From an uncultured Oscillospiraceae bacterium (GTDB taxonomy: Bacteria; Bacillota; Clostridia; Oscillospirales; Oscillospiraceae): 53,951 nucleotides of DNA. The stretch covers positions 1 to 53,951 of the forward strand of contig CALWVZ010000007.1 in the NCBI GenBank assembly GCA_944385125.1, given 5' to 3'. Within the stretch, counting starts at the first letter, position 1, and each line of letters starts with the position of its first letter. Shown in pieces: positions 33,401 to 40,026 of this stretch. The translations under genes were made by a program, and so were the position numbers. A model generated the notes under the pieces. That model saw only the letters and a list, made by a program, of their open reading frames with translations. It was not told the DNA's origin and did no database searches.

Positions 33401-34521
33401 TGGAGCCTCTCCCCTTCGCTGCGGCAGGCCAGACGCAGCTGCTCCAGCCGATGGACCTGGCCCGGCGCCAGAATCGTGGATACCACGCAGAGGCTCTTAC
33501 CCTCCGGGGGCAGGCCATGGCTGGTATCCATCCTGGGCATGGGCCTGGGAGAAACCAGGTGCAGCAGTAAAAAGTCCATAAAGCTCTTTATCAGTTCCCA
33601 CAGAGGCACCAACAGCAGCGCAGCGGCAACAGGGCTGTCCAGATAAAAGCCGGTCACAAGGCTCAGGGACAGAGGCAGAAGAAGGTTGAGGGCGATATAC
33701 AGCCCCGACCACAGGGGAGAGGGCTTTTTAAACAGATAGAAACCTATATGCCGGTTCTCCTGCCGGGCCTGCTTTATGAGACTGCGGGCCAGCACCTGCT
33801 CCTCCAGTCCGGCCCGTCTTGCCAGCTTCTCCAGCCGCAGCAGATATTCCCGGCGGGTGGAGGAGTCCATGCGCTCATAGTCGCCGCTGGGGTCGGCGGA
33901 AAGTATGCCGCCGCTCACGTCCGCCTGGGCCAGCAGTTTTTCCAGGTCCAGCACCGAGAACAGGCGCAGGGATGTGAATAGGGCGGAGAGGGCCTGGGCG
34001 TGGGCCGTGGTGTCCGCAGCATACTGCATCTTGCGGCAGACCTGGGCAATGGAATGGATGAGAGCGCAGCGCAGGGCCGCCGGAAAAAGCTCCAGCTCCC
34101 GGCGCTGCAGCACCGTCACCGACTGAAAGCCGGAGAGAAAGACGCCGCAGCGCTCCTCCGTCACCTTGCCCAGACCAGAGCAGACCAGCTCCCGGCACAG
34201 CTCCGTTATCACTATGCCCTGAGAACAGCAGCGCAGCCGCCGGGCTTTTTTCAGCTCCTGAACGGCGGCGGCATACTCCCGCTGGACCATGTACCAGTTG
34301 TCCAGCAGCCACTGGCAGGCAGAGGGGGGAGCAGCCAGAGAGCCGTAGCGGCGCTCCACCGCCTGATGGCAGCGGCGTATCTCCCCAAAGCTGCGGCGCA
34401 GCAGCGCAGCCGCCTCCGCCCCGGCGCAGTTGTCCTGGGGCAGCAGCAGCTTTGCGGCGGAGGCTGCATAGCCGTACAGCCGCCCCTCTTCAATATAAAG
34501 ACAGGAATCTATGTTATCCAT
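27484..34521 (-). CDS. Giant cyclic beta-1,2-glucan synthase-like enzyme (GT84/GH94 type)
   Basis: A 2345-residue NdvB/Cgs-like enzyme. Residues 1-300 are helical. Residues about 330-800 are the GT84 glycosyltransferase with DSDTQVYPGSVG (nucleotide-sugar Asp), NGGFAGKGLIDAAAL, SHDALEGAYLHGAYMGDV and HRWIRGDWQ. Membrane helices occur before and after this part (YIALNLLLPLSLSLVTGFYL; FLAILSGFMLPDR; WFPLVLGILLMAFSPA). Residues 860-1250 are an (alpha/alpha)6-type region, and residues about 1300-2345 are beta-sandwich plus GH94-like phosphorylase fold with RMLGGDWNDALDAVE (GDWND, the catalytic Asp region of GH94). Family members cyclise or size beta-1,2-glucans and are large. ATG 34521 follows AGGAGA. 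No export or modification genes are adjacent. Confidence 0.88.
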   Translation of the reverse strand: MDNIDSCLYIEEGRLYGYAASAAKLLLPQDNCAGAEAAALLRRSFGEIRRCHQAVERRYGSLAAPPSACQWLLDNWYMVQREYAAAVQELKKARRLRCCSQGIVITELCRELVCSGLGKVTEERCGVFLSGFQSVTVLQRRELELFPAALRCALIHSIAQVCRKMQYAADTTAHAQALSALFTSLRLFSVLDLEKLLAQADVSGGILSADPSGDYERMDSSTRREYLLRLEKLARRAGLEEQVLARSLIKQARQENRHIGFYLFKKPSPLWSGLYIALNLLLPLSLSLVTGFYLDSPVAAALLLVPLWELIKSFMDFLLLHLVSPRPMPRMDTSHGLPPEGKSLCVVSTILAPGQVHRLEQLRLACRSEGERLQFGLLADLPASKSPSTKEDEQLLRQTRRAVRQLNRQYGGGFYLFTRQRSFDGEQYSGRERKRGALLELAKLLNGQPSALELTGNEAALSGTRYIVTLDSDTQVYPGSVGQLIGAALHPLNRAVIDPRRHVVKEGYGLIHPRMATGLESANATDFALIFAGAGGSDPYGALCGELYMDAFDNGGFAGKGLIDAAALLECTGSRFPSGRILSHDALEGAYLHGAYMGDVEFSDNFPTKPLAYYKRLHRWIRGDWQNAPWIFKRELRAMDRFRLFDSLRRSLFAPMTFLAILSGFMLPDRALALSASAALLALLSNLLLSFAQGGLARRERVRLKRHTRLLTGIGGSIVQTFIRLWLLPYEAWVCFTAIATALWRMLISRKRLLQWQTAAQSEGGSHDFAQHIRKMWFPLVLGILLMAFSPAIIGKASGFMWLLSPAAAAALALPAYKEHSLRAADRDYLTRAAGENLRYLLDFSREEDNFLPPDNFQEQPPVGLAHRSSPTNIGLALAAVECGARMGLIDTEQAAEYVSRIADAMERMPRCMGHFYNWYDTRTLKPLNPMYISTVDSGNLYAGLLCVSQALESQGRWELKERIDAIMAPMDFSPLYDSGRGLFYICYDTENRRGAGGWYDLMASEAMLTSYLAIAKGDVPVKHWRRLSRAQLQKDGYRGLASWTGTMFEYLMPELFLPVYRSSLLYESSRFCLYAQRRRCLPGRPWGISESAFYSLDSSLSYRYKAHGCPALALKRGQEADLVVSPYSSFLALAVEPEAAVKNLRRLESWDARGRYGFIEALDFTPSRCRGRAEKVSCYMAHHVSMSIIAAANAVCSGYAQKLFMGESSMAAYALLLQERLPAEAVVIRRSMAEVPEKPRRNISQRWQLRGAAEDSRLRACLLSNGAYNIMVTNHGHSSATLGEHCIYHSDSLGGGVSVSIDGRPLFPAEKPSMWELSEDQCRCSCNADGLNAVMSTSAAAADIGELRSIELQSSRQCRSCLELGFEPVLAELRHWEDHPAYWRLGLTARQEGQALLLRRLPKGSGRELWLCLMCSETAEYHADAGGGLGSLSRPYVKVRIRLSLEGGRNCRLRFALSIGGSSQEALAAAQRILYSEKPSQGSMAGAAGVHLGMSPEELGAAMDMVLPLWQNRLYRAAPRRELWRYGLSGDLPVICCIGDSPDSDKLLRRFCLLKSCGLNADLVYFSDQQGEYQQPLLGRILSVLSPVGLEALIGSPGGVHVLPSSARPAVESRCAVIFGEKRQLPPPLSFPPSGSSRAVSGLPVHSWTEQGFEFQVDGSLPPVAWQHILTNGSFGYIAADCGLGCMWLENAREMRVNRPAADAAGLRGPEFICLEYKGRSLSLFAANDGFPCKVFYAPGYAVWEKRLGERRIRTTVFIPLGSDVRIILIEGAEGLRLSWGMELCLGSGDPSGVRGSVKDGVAHFENSEAYFPEREFLAACSERAEVSAEHCPAALSLSCTCRDKSLLVCGFCSETQLRELLAPGMAAALLAPVCARWEDLLGRFSLRSPSSPLDRYMSRWAVYQCVACRLEGRSSLYQSGGALGFRDQLQDSVNLMLIDPSFAREQILLCCRHQYLEGDVMHWWHPHPQGDKGVRTRCSDDLLWLVWALCEYTKATGDYELCDVQVPYLASPPLASHEKDRYETPETASSASMLLHARAALECCIRRGFGPHGLPRMLGGDWNDALDAVEGESVWLGWFFSHCALAFASLLEKLGLEGAQRYRAGARQIGLAAEGAWNGRWYDRAYYPDGEALGGEERIDSLAQSWAALSPYSSPLHVEKALDAALGRLVDMPNKLVKLFDPPYSSRERRPGYISGYGEGFRENGGQYTHGAIWLALAALRRGRTDQGYQILQYLLPENHDIKRYGAEPFVLPADVYTAPGHEGEAGWSWYTGSAGWYFRVVTEELLGLKLKEGKLYIEPKLPSALPSYSVTWIDRQSHLHRIDCDRGCIYVDGDPYLGRGIG

Positions 34522-34654
34522 GGCTGTCTCCTATCCGGGAAATTTTTCTTGTTCCTCACCTTGGCAGTTTCCCCAGAAAATGCCTGATTATTCTTTTTGG
34601 AAGCTTATGGGAACCGGGCGGGAAAAAGAAATCGGGACTGTAAAGAAAAAAGCC

Positions 34655-34683
34655 TTGACAGGGAGACTGAGACGTAGTATACT
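34655..34683 (+). promoter_or_regulatory. Promoter of ylxM-ffh
   Basis: Consensus TTGACA at 34655-34660, a 17-base spacer, and TATACT at 34678-34683, 29 bases upstream of the ylxM start codon. Confidence 0.88.
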
Positions 34684-34712
34684 CTGTCAACGGTAAATAC
34701 TTGACAGGGGGC

Positions 34713-35075
34713 ATGGCCGTGAGCGACGGCAGACTGAGACAGACCATGCTGCTGGATTTTTACGGCGAGCTTTTGACTGAAAGGCAGCGGCTGTGCATGG
34801 ATCTCCATTATAATGAAGACCTGTCCCTGGCCGAGATCGCCGAACAGTGCGGCATATCCCGTCAGGGGGTATGGGACAATATCCGCCGGGGCGAGAGCGC
34901 TCTGGAGGATATAGAGGAAAAGACCGGCCTGCTGCGGCGCTTTGAGGAAAACCGCAGTGCCCTGGAAAATGTCCGGGAGCAGATAAAGGAACTGGCAGCC
35001 ATGACCCAGGGCGAAGCCAGGGAAAAGGCCGTAAAAGCGGCGGAGGAGATAGCCGCCGTCATCGCCAGAGGTTAG
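34713..35075 (+). CDS. ylxM: YlxM family SRP-associated HTH protein
   Basis: A 120-residue helix-turn-helix protein of the UPF0122/YlxM family. Residues 12-55 include FYGELLTERQRLCMDLHYNEDLSLAEIAEQCGISRQGVWD, the typical sigma-70-region-4-like HTH (shown here by motifs LTERQR, LAEIAE and GISRQG); the C-terminus is a helical coil. YlxM binds the SRP protein Ffh and its RNA and is co-transcribed with ffh in Firmicutes. ATG 34713 is chosen because AGGGGG is just upstream; an upstream TTG at 34701 would overlap that site. ffh starts four bases after the stop codon. Confidence 0.93.
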   Translation: MAVSDGRLRQTMLLDFYGELLTERQRLCMDLHYNEDLSLAEIAEQCGISRQGVWDNIRRGESALEDIEEKTGLLRRFEENRSALENVREQIKELAAMTQGEAREKAVKAAEEIAAVIARG

Positions 35076-35078
35076 AAT

Positions 35079-36446
35079 ATGGCATTTGAGAGCTTATCCG
35101 AAAAACTGAATGCCGCCTTTAAAAAGCTAAGAGGCAAGGGCCGGCTCTCCGCCGCCGATGTGAAGGAGGCTATGCGGGAAGTGCGCATGGCTCTGCTGGA
35201 GGCGGACGTGAGCTACAAGGTGGTAAAGAGCTTTACCAAGGCCGTCACCGAAAGAGCCTGCGGCGCCGATGTGCTGGAGGCCCTGTCCCCAGCCCAGATG
35301 GTCATCAAGATAGTCAACGAGGAGCTCTGCGCCCTTATGGGCGGGGAAAACCAGAAGCTCATCATCGGTTCCAAGTCCCCCAGCGTGGTGATGCTGGTGG
35401 GCCTTCAGGGCGCCGGCAAGACCACCAACGGGGCAAAGCTGGCAGGCTATATGCGCAGGCAGGGCAAGCGCCCCCTGCTGGCAGCCTGCGATATCTACCG
35501 CCCCGCCGCCATAAAGCAGCTGGAGACTGTGGGTGCCCAGCTGGGCATCCCGGTGTTCCAGATGGGCCAGACCGACCCGGTGGACATTGCCAAGGCCGCC
35601 ATAGAGCACGCAAAAAAGCACGGCAACGACCTGGTGTTCCTGGACACCGCCGGACGGCTGCATATAGATGAACAGCTCATGGACGAGCTTAAAAACATCA
35701 AGGCCGCCGTGGAGCCCTCGGAGATAATGCTGGTGGTGGACGCCATGACCGGCCAGGATGCGGTGAACGCCGCAGCCACCTTCGACGAGGCCCTGGGCAT
35801 AACCGGCGTGCTGCTGTCCAAGCTGGACGGCGATGCCAGAGGCGGCGCCGCCCTATCCATACGCCAGACCACCGGCAAGCCCATCAAGTTCATAGGCACC
35901 GGCGAAAAGCTGGATATGATAGAGCCCTTCCACCCGGACCGCATGGCCTCCCGCATCCTGGGGATGGGAGACGTGCTCACCCTCATTGAAAAGGCCGAAA
36001 AGAGCTTTGATGAAAAGAAGGCTCTGGAGGCGGCGGAGAAACTGCGCAGCAACCGCTTCAGCCTGGCCGATTATCTGGACCAGATGGCCCAGCTGAGGAA
36101 CATGGGCGACCTGAAGGACGTGCTGGGCATGCTCCCGGGCATGGATGCCAAGGCCCTTCAGGGGGCCAAGCTGGACGAAAAACTCCTGAGCCGTCAGGAG
36201 GCCATCATCCTGTCCATGACCCAGGCGGAGAGAGACAACCCCTCCCTCCTCAACAGCAGCCGGAAAAAGCGTATTGCCGCCGGCAGCGGCACCTCCGTGG
36301 TGGATGTGAACCGCCTGCTCAAGCAGTACGAGGCCATGAAGCAGATGACAAAGCAGCTCACCGGCAAGAACGCCAGGAAGCTGCAAAAGAAAATGGGCCG
36401 CATGGGGGGCGGCTTCCCCGGTATGGGGGGCGGCTTCCCCTTCTGA
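35079..36446 (+). CDS. ffh: Signal recognition particle protein Ffh
   Basis: A 455-residue SRP54 GTPase that targets membrane and secreted proteins to the translocon. The N domain (residues 1-100) precedes the G domain with GLQGAGKTTNGAKLA (P-loop), DTAGRLH, and TKLDGDA-like SKLDGDARGG. The methionine-rich M domain (MAQLRNMGDLKDVLGMLPGMD) follows, and the C-terminus has Gly-Gly-Met-Phe repeats. The length is normal. Start ATG 35079 follows four bases after ylxM. The SRP RNA gene is not in the window. Confidence 0.98.
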   Translation: MAFESLSEKLNAAFKKLRGKGRLSAADVKEAMREVRMALLEADVSYKVVKSFTKAVTERACGADVLEALSPAQMVIKIVNEELCALMGGENQKLIIGSKSPSVVMLVGLQGAGKTTNGAKLAGYMRRQGKRPLLAACDIYRPAAIKQLETVGAQLGIPVFQMGQTDPVDIAKAAIEHAKKHGNDLVFLDTAGRLHIDEQLMDELKNIKAAVEPSEIMLVVDAMTGQDAVNAAATFDEALGITGVLLSKLDGDARGGAALSIRQTTGKPIKFIGTGEKLDMIEPFHPDRMASRILGMGDVLTLIEKAEKSFDEKKALEAAEKLRSNRFSLADYLDQMAQLRNMGDLKDVLGMLPGMDAKALQGAKLDEKLLSRQEAIILSMTQAERDNPSLLNSSRKKRIAAGSGTSVVDVNRLLKQYEAMKQMTKQLTGKNARKLQKKMGRMGGGFPGMGGGFPF

Positions 36447-36510
36447 TCAGCTTACAGACATGAAAATGTTTGTAAATATATGAATGAATATACATGGAGG
36501 TGAATATACG

Positions 36511-36747
36511 ATGGTCAAAATCAGACTTCGCAGAATGGGCGCCAAGAAGGCACCTTACTACCGCATAGTGGTTGCTGATTCCCGCAGTCCCCGGGACGGC
36601 CGCTTCATCGAGGAGCTGGGCACTTACGATCCCATGGCCGAGGGCGAGAAGATCAAGGTCAACATGGAGCGCGCAAAGTACTGGATCGCCAACGGCGCAC
36701 AGCCCACCGACACAGTCCGCGGCCTGCTTAAAAAGGTCGAGGCCTAA
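36511..36747 (+). CDS. rpsP: 30S ribosomal protein S16
   Basis: A 78-residue protein with the S16 signature [37 protein letters not shown] (cited in parts: [24 protein letters not shown]). ATG 36511 follows GGAGGTGA at 36497-36504; an upstream in-frame ATG at 36484 would include the ribosome binding site. It lies 64 bases after ffh and 18 before khpA, the normal Firmicutes order. Confidence 0.98.
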   Translation: MVKIRLRRMGAKKAPYYRIVVADSRSPRDGRFIEELGTYDPMAEGEKIKVNMERAKYWIANGAQPTDTVRGLLKKVEA

Positions 36748-36765
36748 TAAGGAGTTTCTACCGGC

Positions 36766-36996
36766 ATGAAAGAACTATTGACCTATATTGTGCAGAGCCT
36801 TGTGGACAATCCCGCAGAGGTCTCTGTGACCGAGCGCAAAGCCGACGGCGAGATCGTTTTTGAGGTCCGGGTAGCTGACGGCGATATGGGCAAGGTCATT
36901 GGCCGGCAGGGCAGGATCGTCAAGCAGATCCGTATACTTATGCGGGCCGTTGCCCAGAGAAAGGGCAAAAAAGTATCAGTGGAGATCATGGACTGA
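36766..36996 (+). CDS. khpA: KH-domain RNA-binding protein KhpA
   Basis: A 76-residue protein with a single KH domain: VADGDMGKVIGRQGRIVKQIRILMRAVA, including the GxxG loop GRQG (shown as IGRQGR). KhpA/YlqC is an RNA chaperone that acts with KhpB in many Firmicutes. Start ATG 36766 follows AAGGAG. A terminator at 37003-37034 separates it from rimM, which has its own promoter. Confidence 0.95.
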   Translation: MKELLTYIVQSLVDNPAEVSVTERKADGEIVFEVRVADGDMGKVIGRQGRIVKQIRILMRAVAQRKGKKVSVEIMD

Positions 36997-37002
36997 TGCA
37001 AG

Positions 37003-37034
37003 AAAAATCCGGAGCTTAGGCTTCGGATTTTTGT
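37003..37034 (+). terminator. Terminator after khpA
   Basis: AAAAATCCGGAGC pairs with GCTTCGGATTTTT (one G-T pair) around a short loop, then TGTTTT. It ends the ylxM-khpA unit. Confidence 0.85.
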
Positions 37035-37040
37035 TTTATC

Positions 37041-37069
37041 TTGGCAAATTATCCTTATCATGTTAAAAT
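37041..37069 (+). promoter_or_regulatory. Promoter of rimM-trmD
   Basis: TTGGCA (37041-37046), 17-base spacer, TAAAAT (37064-37069), 32 bases before the rimM start. Confidence 0.7.
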
Positions 37070-37101
37070 AAACTGTTTTGAAAATCATGGCGGAGGTAGG
37101 T

Positions 37102-37590
37102 ATGGAAAAGCAGGAATACATCGAGGCCGGGCGCATATGCAATACCCACGGCGTGGCCGGGGAAGTGAAGATAGAGGTCTGGCTGGACTCCCCGGACTTT
37201 CTCAAAAAATGCGGCAGATTTTTTCTGGGGGGACAGGAATATAAAATCGCCTCCGCCAAGGTACACAAGGGCTTCCTTATAGCAAAGCTGAAGGGGATAG
37301 AGGATGTGAACGCAGCCATGAGCCTTAAAGGCAAGACCGCCTGTATCCTCCGCTCCGACGCAAAGCTGCCCCGGGGCAGCTACTTCATACAGGATATCAT
37401 CGGGGCAAAAGTCCAGGACCAGCAGGGCCGGGAGATAGGCCGGCTCACGGAAGTGCTGGAGCGCCCCGCCTCCAATATATACGTGGTGCAGGGGGAGGAA
37501 GAACACCTTATACCCGCCGTACCCGAATTTGTTATGTCAACTGACCCGGAGGCGGGAGTGATCACCGTCCGGCTCATCGAGGGAATGTGA
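37102..37590 (+). CDS. rimM: 16S rRNA processing protein RimM
   Basis: A 162-residue ribosome maturation factor for 30S assembly. The N-terminal half has YIEAGRICNTHGVAGEVKIEVW (shown as GRICNTHGVAGEVKI), and the C-terminal PRC-barrel half has GREIGRLTEVLERPASNIYVV and ends HLIPAVPEFV. The ATG at 37102 has GGAGG five bases upstream; an earlier ATG at 37087 lacks one. trmD begins two bases after the stop. Confidence 0.95.
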   Translation: MEKQEYIEAGRICNTHGVAGEVKIEVWLDSPDFLKKCGRFFLGGQEYKIASAKVHKGFLIAKLKGIEDVNAAMSLKGKTACILRSDAKLPRGSYFIQDIIGAKVQDQQGREIGRLTEVLERPASNIYVVQGEEEHLIPAVPEFVMSTDPEAGVITVRLIEGM

Positions 37591-37591
37591 A

Positions 37592-38875
37592 ATGAGAATA
37601 GATATAATGACCCTTTTTCCTGATACGGTGGGGGCTGTGCTCCACGAGAGTATAATCGGCAGAGCCGCAAAAAGGGGCATAGTTGAAATAAACTGCCACC
37701 AGATACGGGACTACACTTTGAACAAGCAGAAGCAGGTGGACGACTACCCCTATGGCGGGGGCTACGGCTGCGTGATGATGGCCCAGCCTCTCAAGTCCTG
37801 CCTGGAACATATTATGTCAACTGCGCAGGGCCTGCGCAGCCGGGTCATATACCTATCCCCTCAGGGTCAGCCCTACACCCAGGAGACGGCGAAGAGACTG
37901 AAGCGGGACTACGAGCACCTGGTGCTGGTCTGCGGACATTATGAGGGCGTGGACGAGCGCTTCATAGAGGCCTGCGTGGACGAGGAGATATCCCTGGGGG
38001 ACTTCGTGCTCACAGGGGGAGAGATAGCCGCCATGGCGGTGGCGGACTCGGTGTGCCGCCTGGTGCCGGGAGTGCTGGCAGACGAGGAGTGCTACACCGG
38101 GGAGAGCCATTGGGACGGGCTGCTGGAGTACCCCCAGTACACCCGCCCGGAGCTCTGGGAGGGCCGCCAGGTGCCGGAGGTGCTGATAAAGGGGGACCAC
38201 AGCAAGGTGGAGCGCTGGCGCAGAAAGATGCAGCTCAAGCGCACCAGGGAAAAGAGGCCGGACATGTTTGCCCGGCTGGAGCTTAAAGGCAAAGAGGACA
38301 GGCAACTGATGGAAGAGATAGAGAAAGAGGCCTCCCGGCGGCAGCTGACGGAGCCGCTGAGCTGTGAAAAGGCCGGCCTTGAGGACATACCCAGGATAAT
38401 GGAGATAGTGGACTATGCCAGGTACACGCTGAAAAAGCACGGAGTGGACCAGTGGCAGGGGGACTATCCCAGCGAAGAGCAGCTGCGGCGGGATGCAGAA
38501 AGCGGAGAGCTGTACGTGCTGCGGCACGGAGAGGAAATAGCCGCCTTCTTCTTCCTCACAGACAGGCCGGAGCCCTCTTATGAGGATATCACCGACGGCA
38601 AGTGGACGCCGGACATCCCCTACTGCGTGCTCCACCGGGCGGCGGTGGCAAAAGAATACCGGGGCAGCGAAATGGCGGAATACATGCTCCGCTGCGTGGA
38701 GGAGCTGACCCGGCAGCTGGGGGGCCGGGCCGTGAGGGTAGACACCCACAAAAAGAACAAGTCCATGCAGAACCTACTTAGAAGCAACGGCTTTCGCTAC
38801 CGGGGGAACGTGCTGGCCAATGAATACGGCCACGACCCGGCCCGGCAGGCCTTTGAAAAAATACTGAAAAAGTGA
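37592..38875 (+). CDS. trmD: tRNA (guanine-N1)-methyltransferase TrmD fused to a GNAT domain
   Basis: A 427-residue protein with two domains. Residues 1-245 are TrmD, which methylates G37 of tRNAs using SAM: MRIDIMTLFPDTV at the N-terminus, the SAM-binding trefoil-knot loops VLVCGHYEGVDERF and LTGGEIAAMAVADSVCRLVPGVL, and the C-terminal RKMQLKRTREKRPD. Residues about 253-427 are a GNAT N-acetyltransferase, with CVLHRAAVAKEYRG, a middle acetyl-CoA-binding turn, and RVDTHKKNKSMQNLLRSNGFRYRG. Normal TrmD is about 245 residues and ends where the linker begins. Fusion appears real because the reading frame is continuous without a second ribosome binding site. Confidence 0.93.
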   Translation: MRIDIMTLFPDTVGAVLHESIIGRAAKRGIVEINCHQIRDYTLNKQKQVDDYPYGGGYGCVMMAQPLKSCLEHIMSTAQGLRSRVIYLSPQGQPYTQETAKRLKRDYEHLVLVCGHYEGVDERFIEACVDEEISLGDFVLTGGEIAAMAVADSVCRLVPGVLADEECYTGESHWDGLLEYPQYTRPELWEGRQVPEVLIKGDHSKVERWRRKMQLKRTREKRPDMFARLELKGKEDRQLMEEIEKEASRRQLTEPLSCEKAGLEDIPRIMEIVDYARYTLKKHGVDQWQGDYPSEEQLRRDAESGELYVLRHGEEIAAFFFLTDRPEPSYEDITDGKWTPDIPYCVLHRAAVAKEYRGSEMAEYMLRCVEELTRQLGGRAVRVDTHKKNKSMQNLLRSNGFRYRGNVLANEYGHDPARQAFEKILKK

Positions 38876-38886
38876 GGGCAGCAAAA

Positions 38887-39063
38887 ATGGGTAACAGGAA
38901 ATATCTCATCTCCGCCATCATATGGACGGTGATAGCTCTGGCGGTACTGTATATACTGCTGTTCATGACCAGCGGCGGCACCGCCTTCAGCAGGCTCTGC
39001 GGCGTGGCGCTCATCTTCATGTGCATTGCGGGCCAGTGGCTGCGCTGGTGGAAGTTCAGGTGA
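38887..39063 (+). CDS. Small two-helix membrane protein
   Basis: A 58-residue protein with hydrophobic stretches at residues 8-29 (ISAIIWTVIALAVLYILLF) and 37-50 (LCGVALIFMCIAGQW), charged ends and no recognised family. The ATG at 38887 follows GAGGGCAG; the upstream ATG at 38872 lies inside the end of trmD. It sits between trmD and rsmA, so it belongs to the translation operon by position only. The rsmA start is four bases after its stop. Confidence 0.65.
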   Translation: MGNRKYLISAIIWTVIALAVLYILLFMTSGGTAFSRLCGVALIFMCIAGQWLRWWKFR

Positions 39064-39065
39064 AC

Positions 39066-39935
39066 ATGGAACTGACTAACAGCGAATACATCCGGGAGCT
39101 GCTGGGCCGCCACGGCTTCCGCTTTTCCAAATCCCTGGGCCAGAACTTCCTCACCGCCGCCTGGGTGCCGGAAGATATCGCCGCCGCCGGAGTGCCGGAG
39201 GAAGGCATGGGAGTGCTGGAGGTGGGACCGGGCATAGGCTGCCTCACCAGGGAGCTGTCCAAACGGGGGGAGAAGGTAGTGAGCATAGAGCTGGACAAGG
39301 CCCTTAAGCCCATCCTGGCGGAGACCCTGGGGGACCTGGAGAACGTGGAGATAGTCTACGGCGACGCCATGAAGCTGGACCTGGCCGCTCTGGCGGAGGA
39401 AAAGCTGGGGGGCCTTAAAAAGGCGGTGTGCGCCAATCTCCCCTATAATGTGACCAGCCCCCTGCTGACAGCCTTTATCCGGGCAAATTGCTTTGACAGC
39501 ATAACGGTCATGATACAAAGAGAGGTGGCCCGGCGCATCTGCGCCGCTCCCGGCTGCCCGGACTACGGGGCCTTCGGCATCTTTGTCCAGTGGTACATGG
39601 AGACGGAGCTGCTCTTCGACGTGCCCCCCTCCTGCTTTATGCCCCAGCCCAAGGTCACTTCCAGCGTCACCAGGCTGAAAAGGCGCAGCGAGCGCCCGGC
39701 TCAGGTGGAGGACGAGGGGCTGATGTTCCGCATTATCCGCTCCGCCTTCAACCAGAGGAGGAAGACTTTGGTCAACGCCCTCAGCTCCCAGCTGGGCGGC
39801 ATTACCAAGGAGCAGGCGGAGCAAGCCCTTATAAACTGCGGTTTTGATACCAGAATCCGGGGAGAAGTTTTGGAAATTGGTGGATTTGCAAAAATTAGCG
39901 ACGAAATAAGCAGGATTGCACAAGCTGATTTGTGA
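39066..39935 (+). CDS. rsmA: 16S rRNA dimethyladenosine transferase RsmA (KsgA)
   Basis: A 289-residue methyltransferase that dimethylates A1518/A1519 in 16S rRNA. Motifs are SKSLGQNFLTAAWVPEDIA, LEVGPGIGCLTRELS (SAM-binding), IVYGDAMKLDL, and ANLPYNVTSPLL (catalytic NLPY). The C-terminal half has VPPSCFMPQPKVTSSV, also conserved. The ATG at 39066 follows AGGTGA. It is followed by 91 bases before ppdK. Confidence 0.96.
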   Translation: MELTNSEYIRELLGRHGFRFSKSLGQNFLTAAWVPEDIAAAGVPEEGMGVLEVGPGIGCLTRELSKRGEKVVSIELDKALKPILAETLGDLENVEIVYGDAMKLDLAALAEEKLGGLKKAVCANLPYNVTSPLLTAFIRANCFDSITVMIQREVARRICAAPGCPDYGAFGIFVQWYMETELLFDVPPSCFMPQPKVTSSVTRLKRRSERPAQVEDEGLMFRIIRSAFNQRRKTLVNALSSQLGGITKEQAEQALINCGFDTRIRGEVLEIGGFAKISDEISRIAQADL

Positions 39936-40026
39936 GTAAAATGCATTGATAAAAATGTCGGTTTTGTGGTAACCTAACAAGTGGCAAAATGTCAATTCTT
40001 TTTTTACTATAGAAAGGACGAAAACA

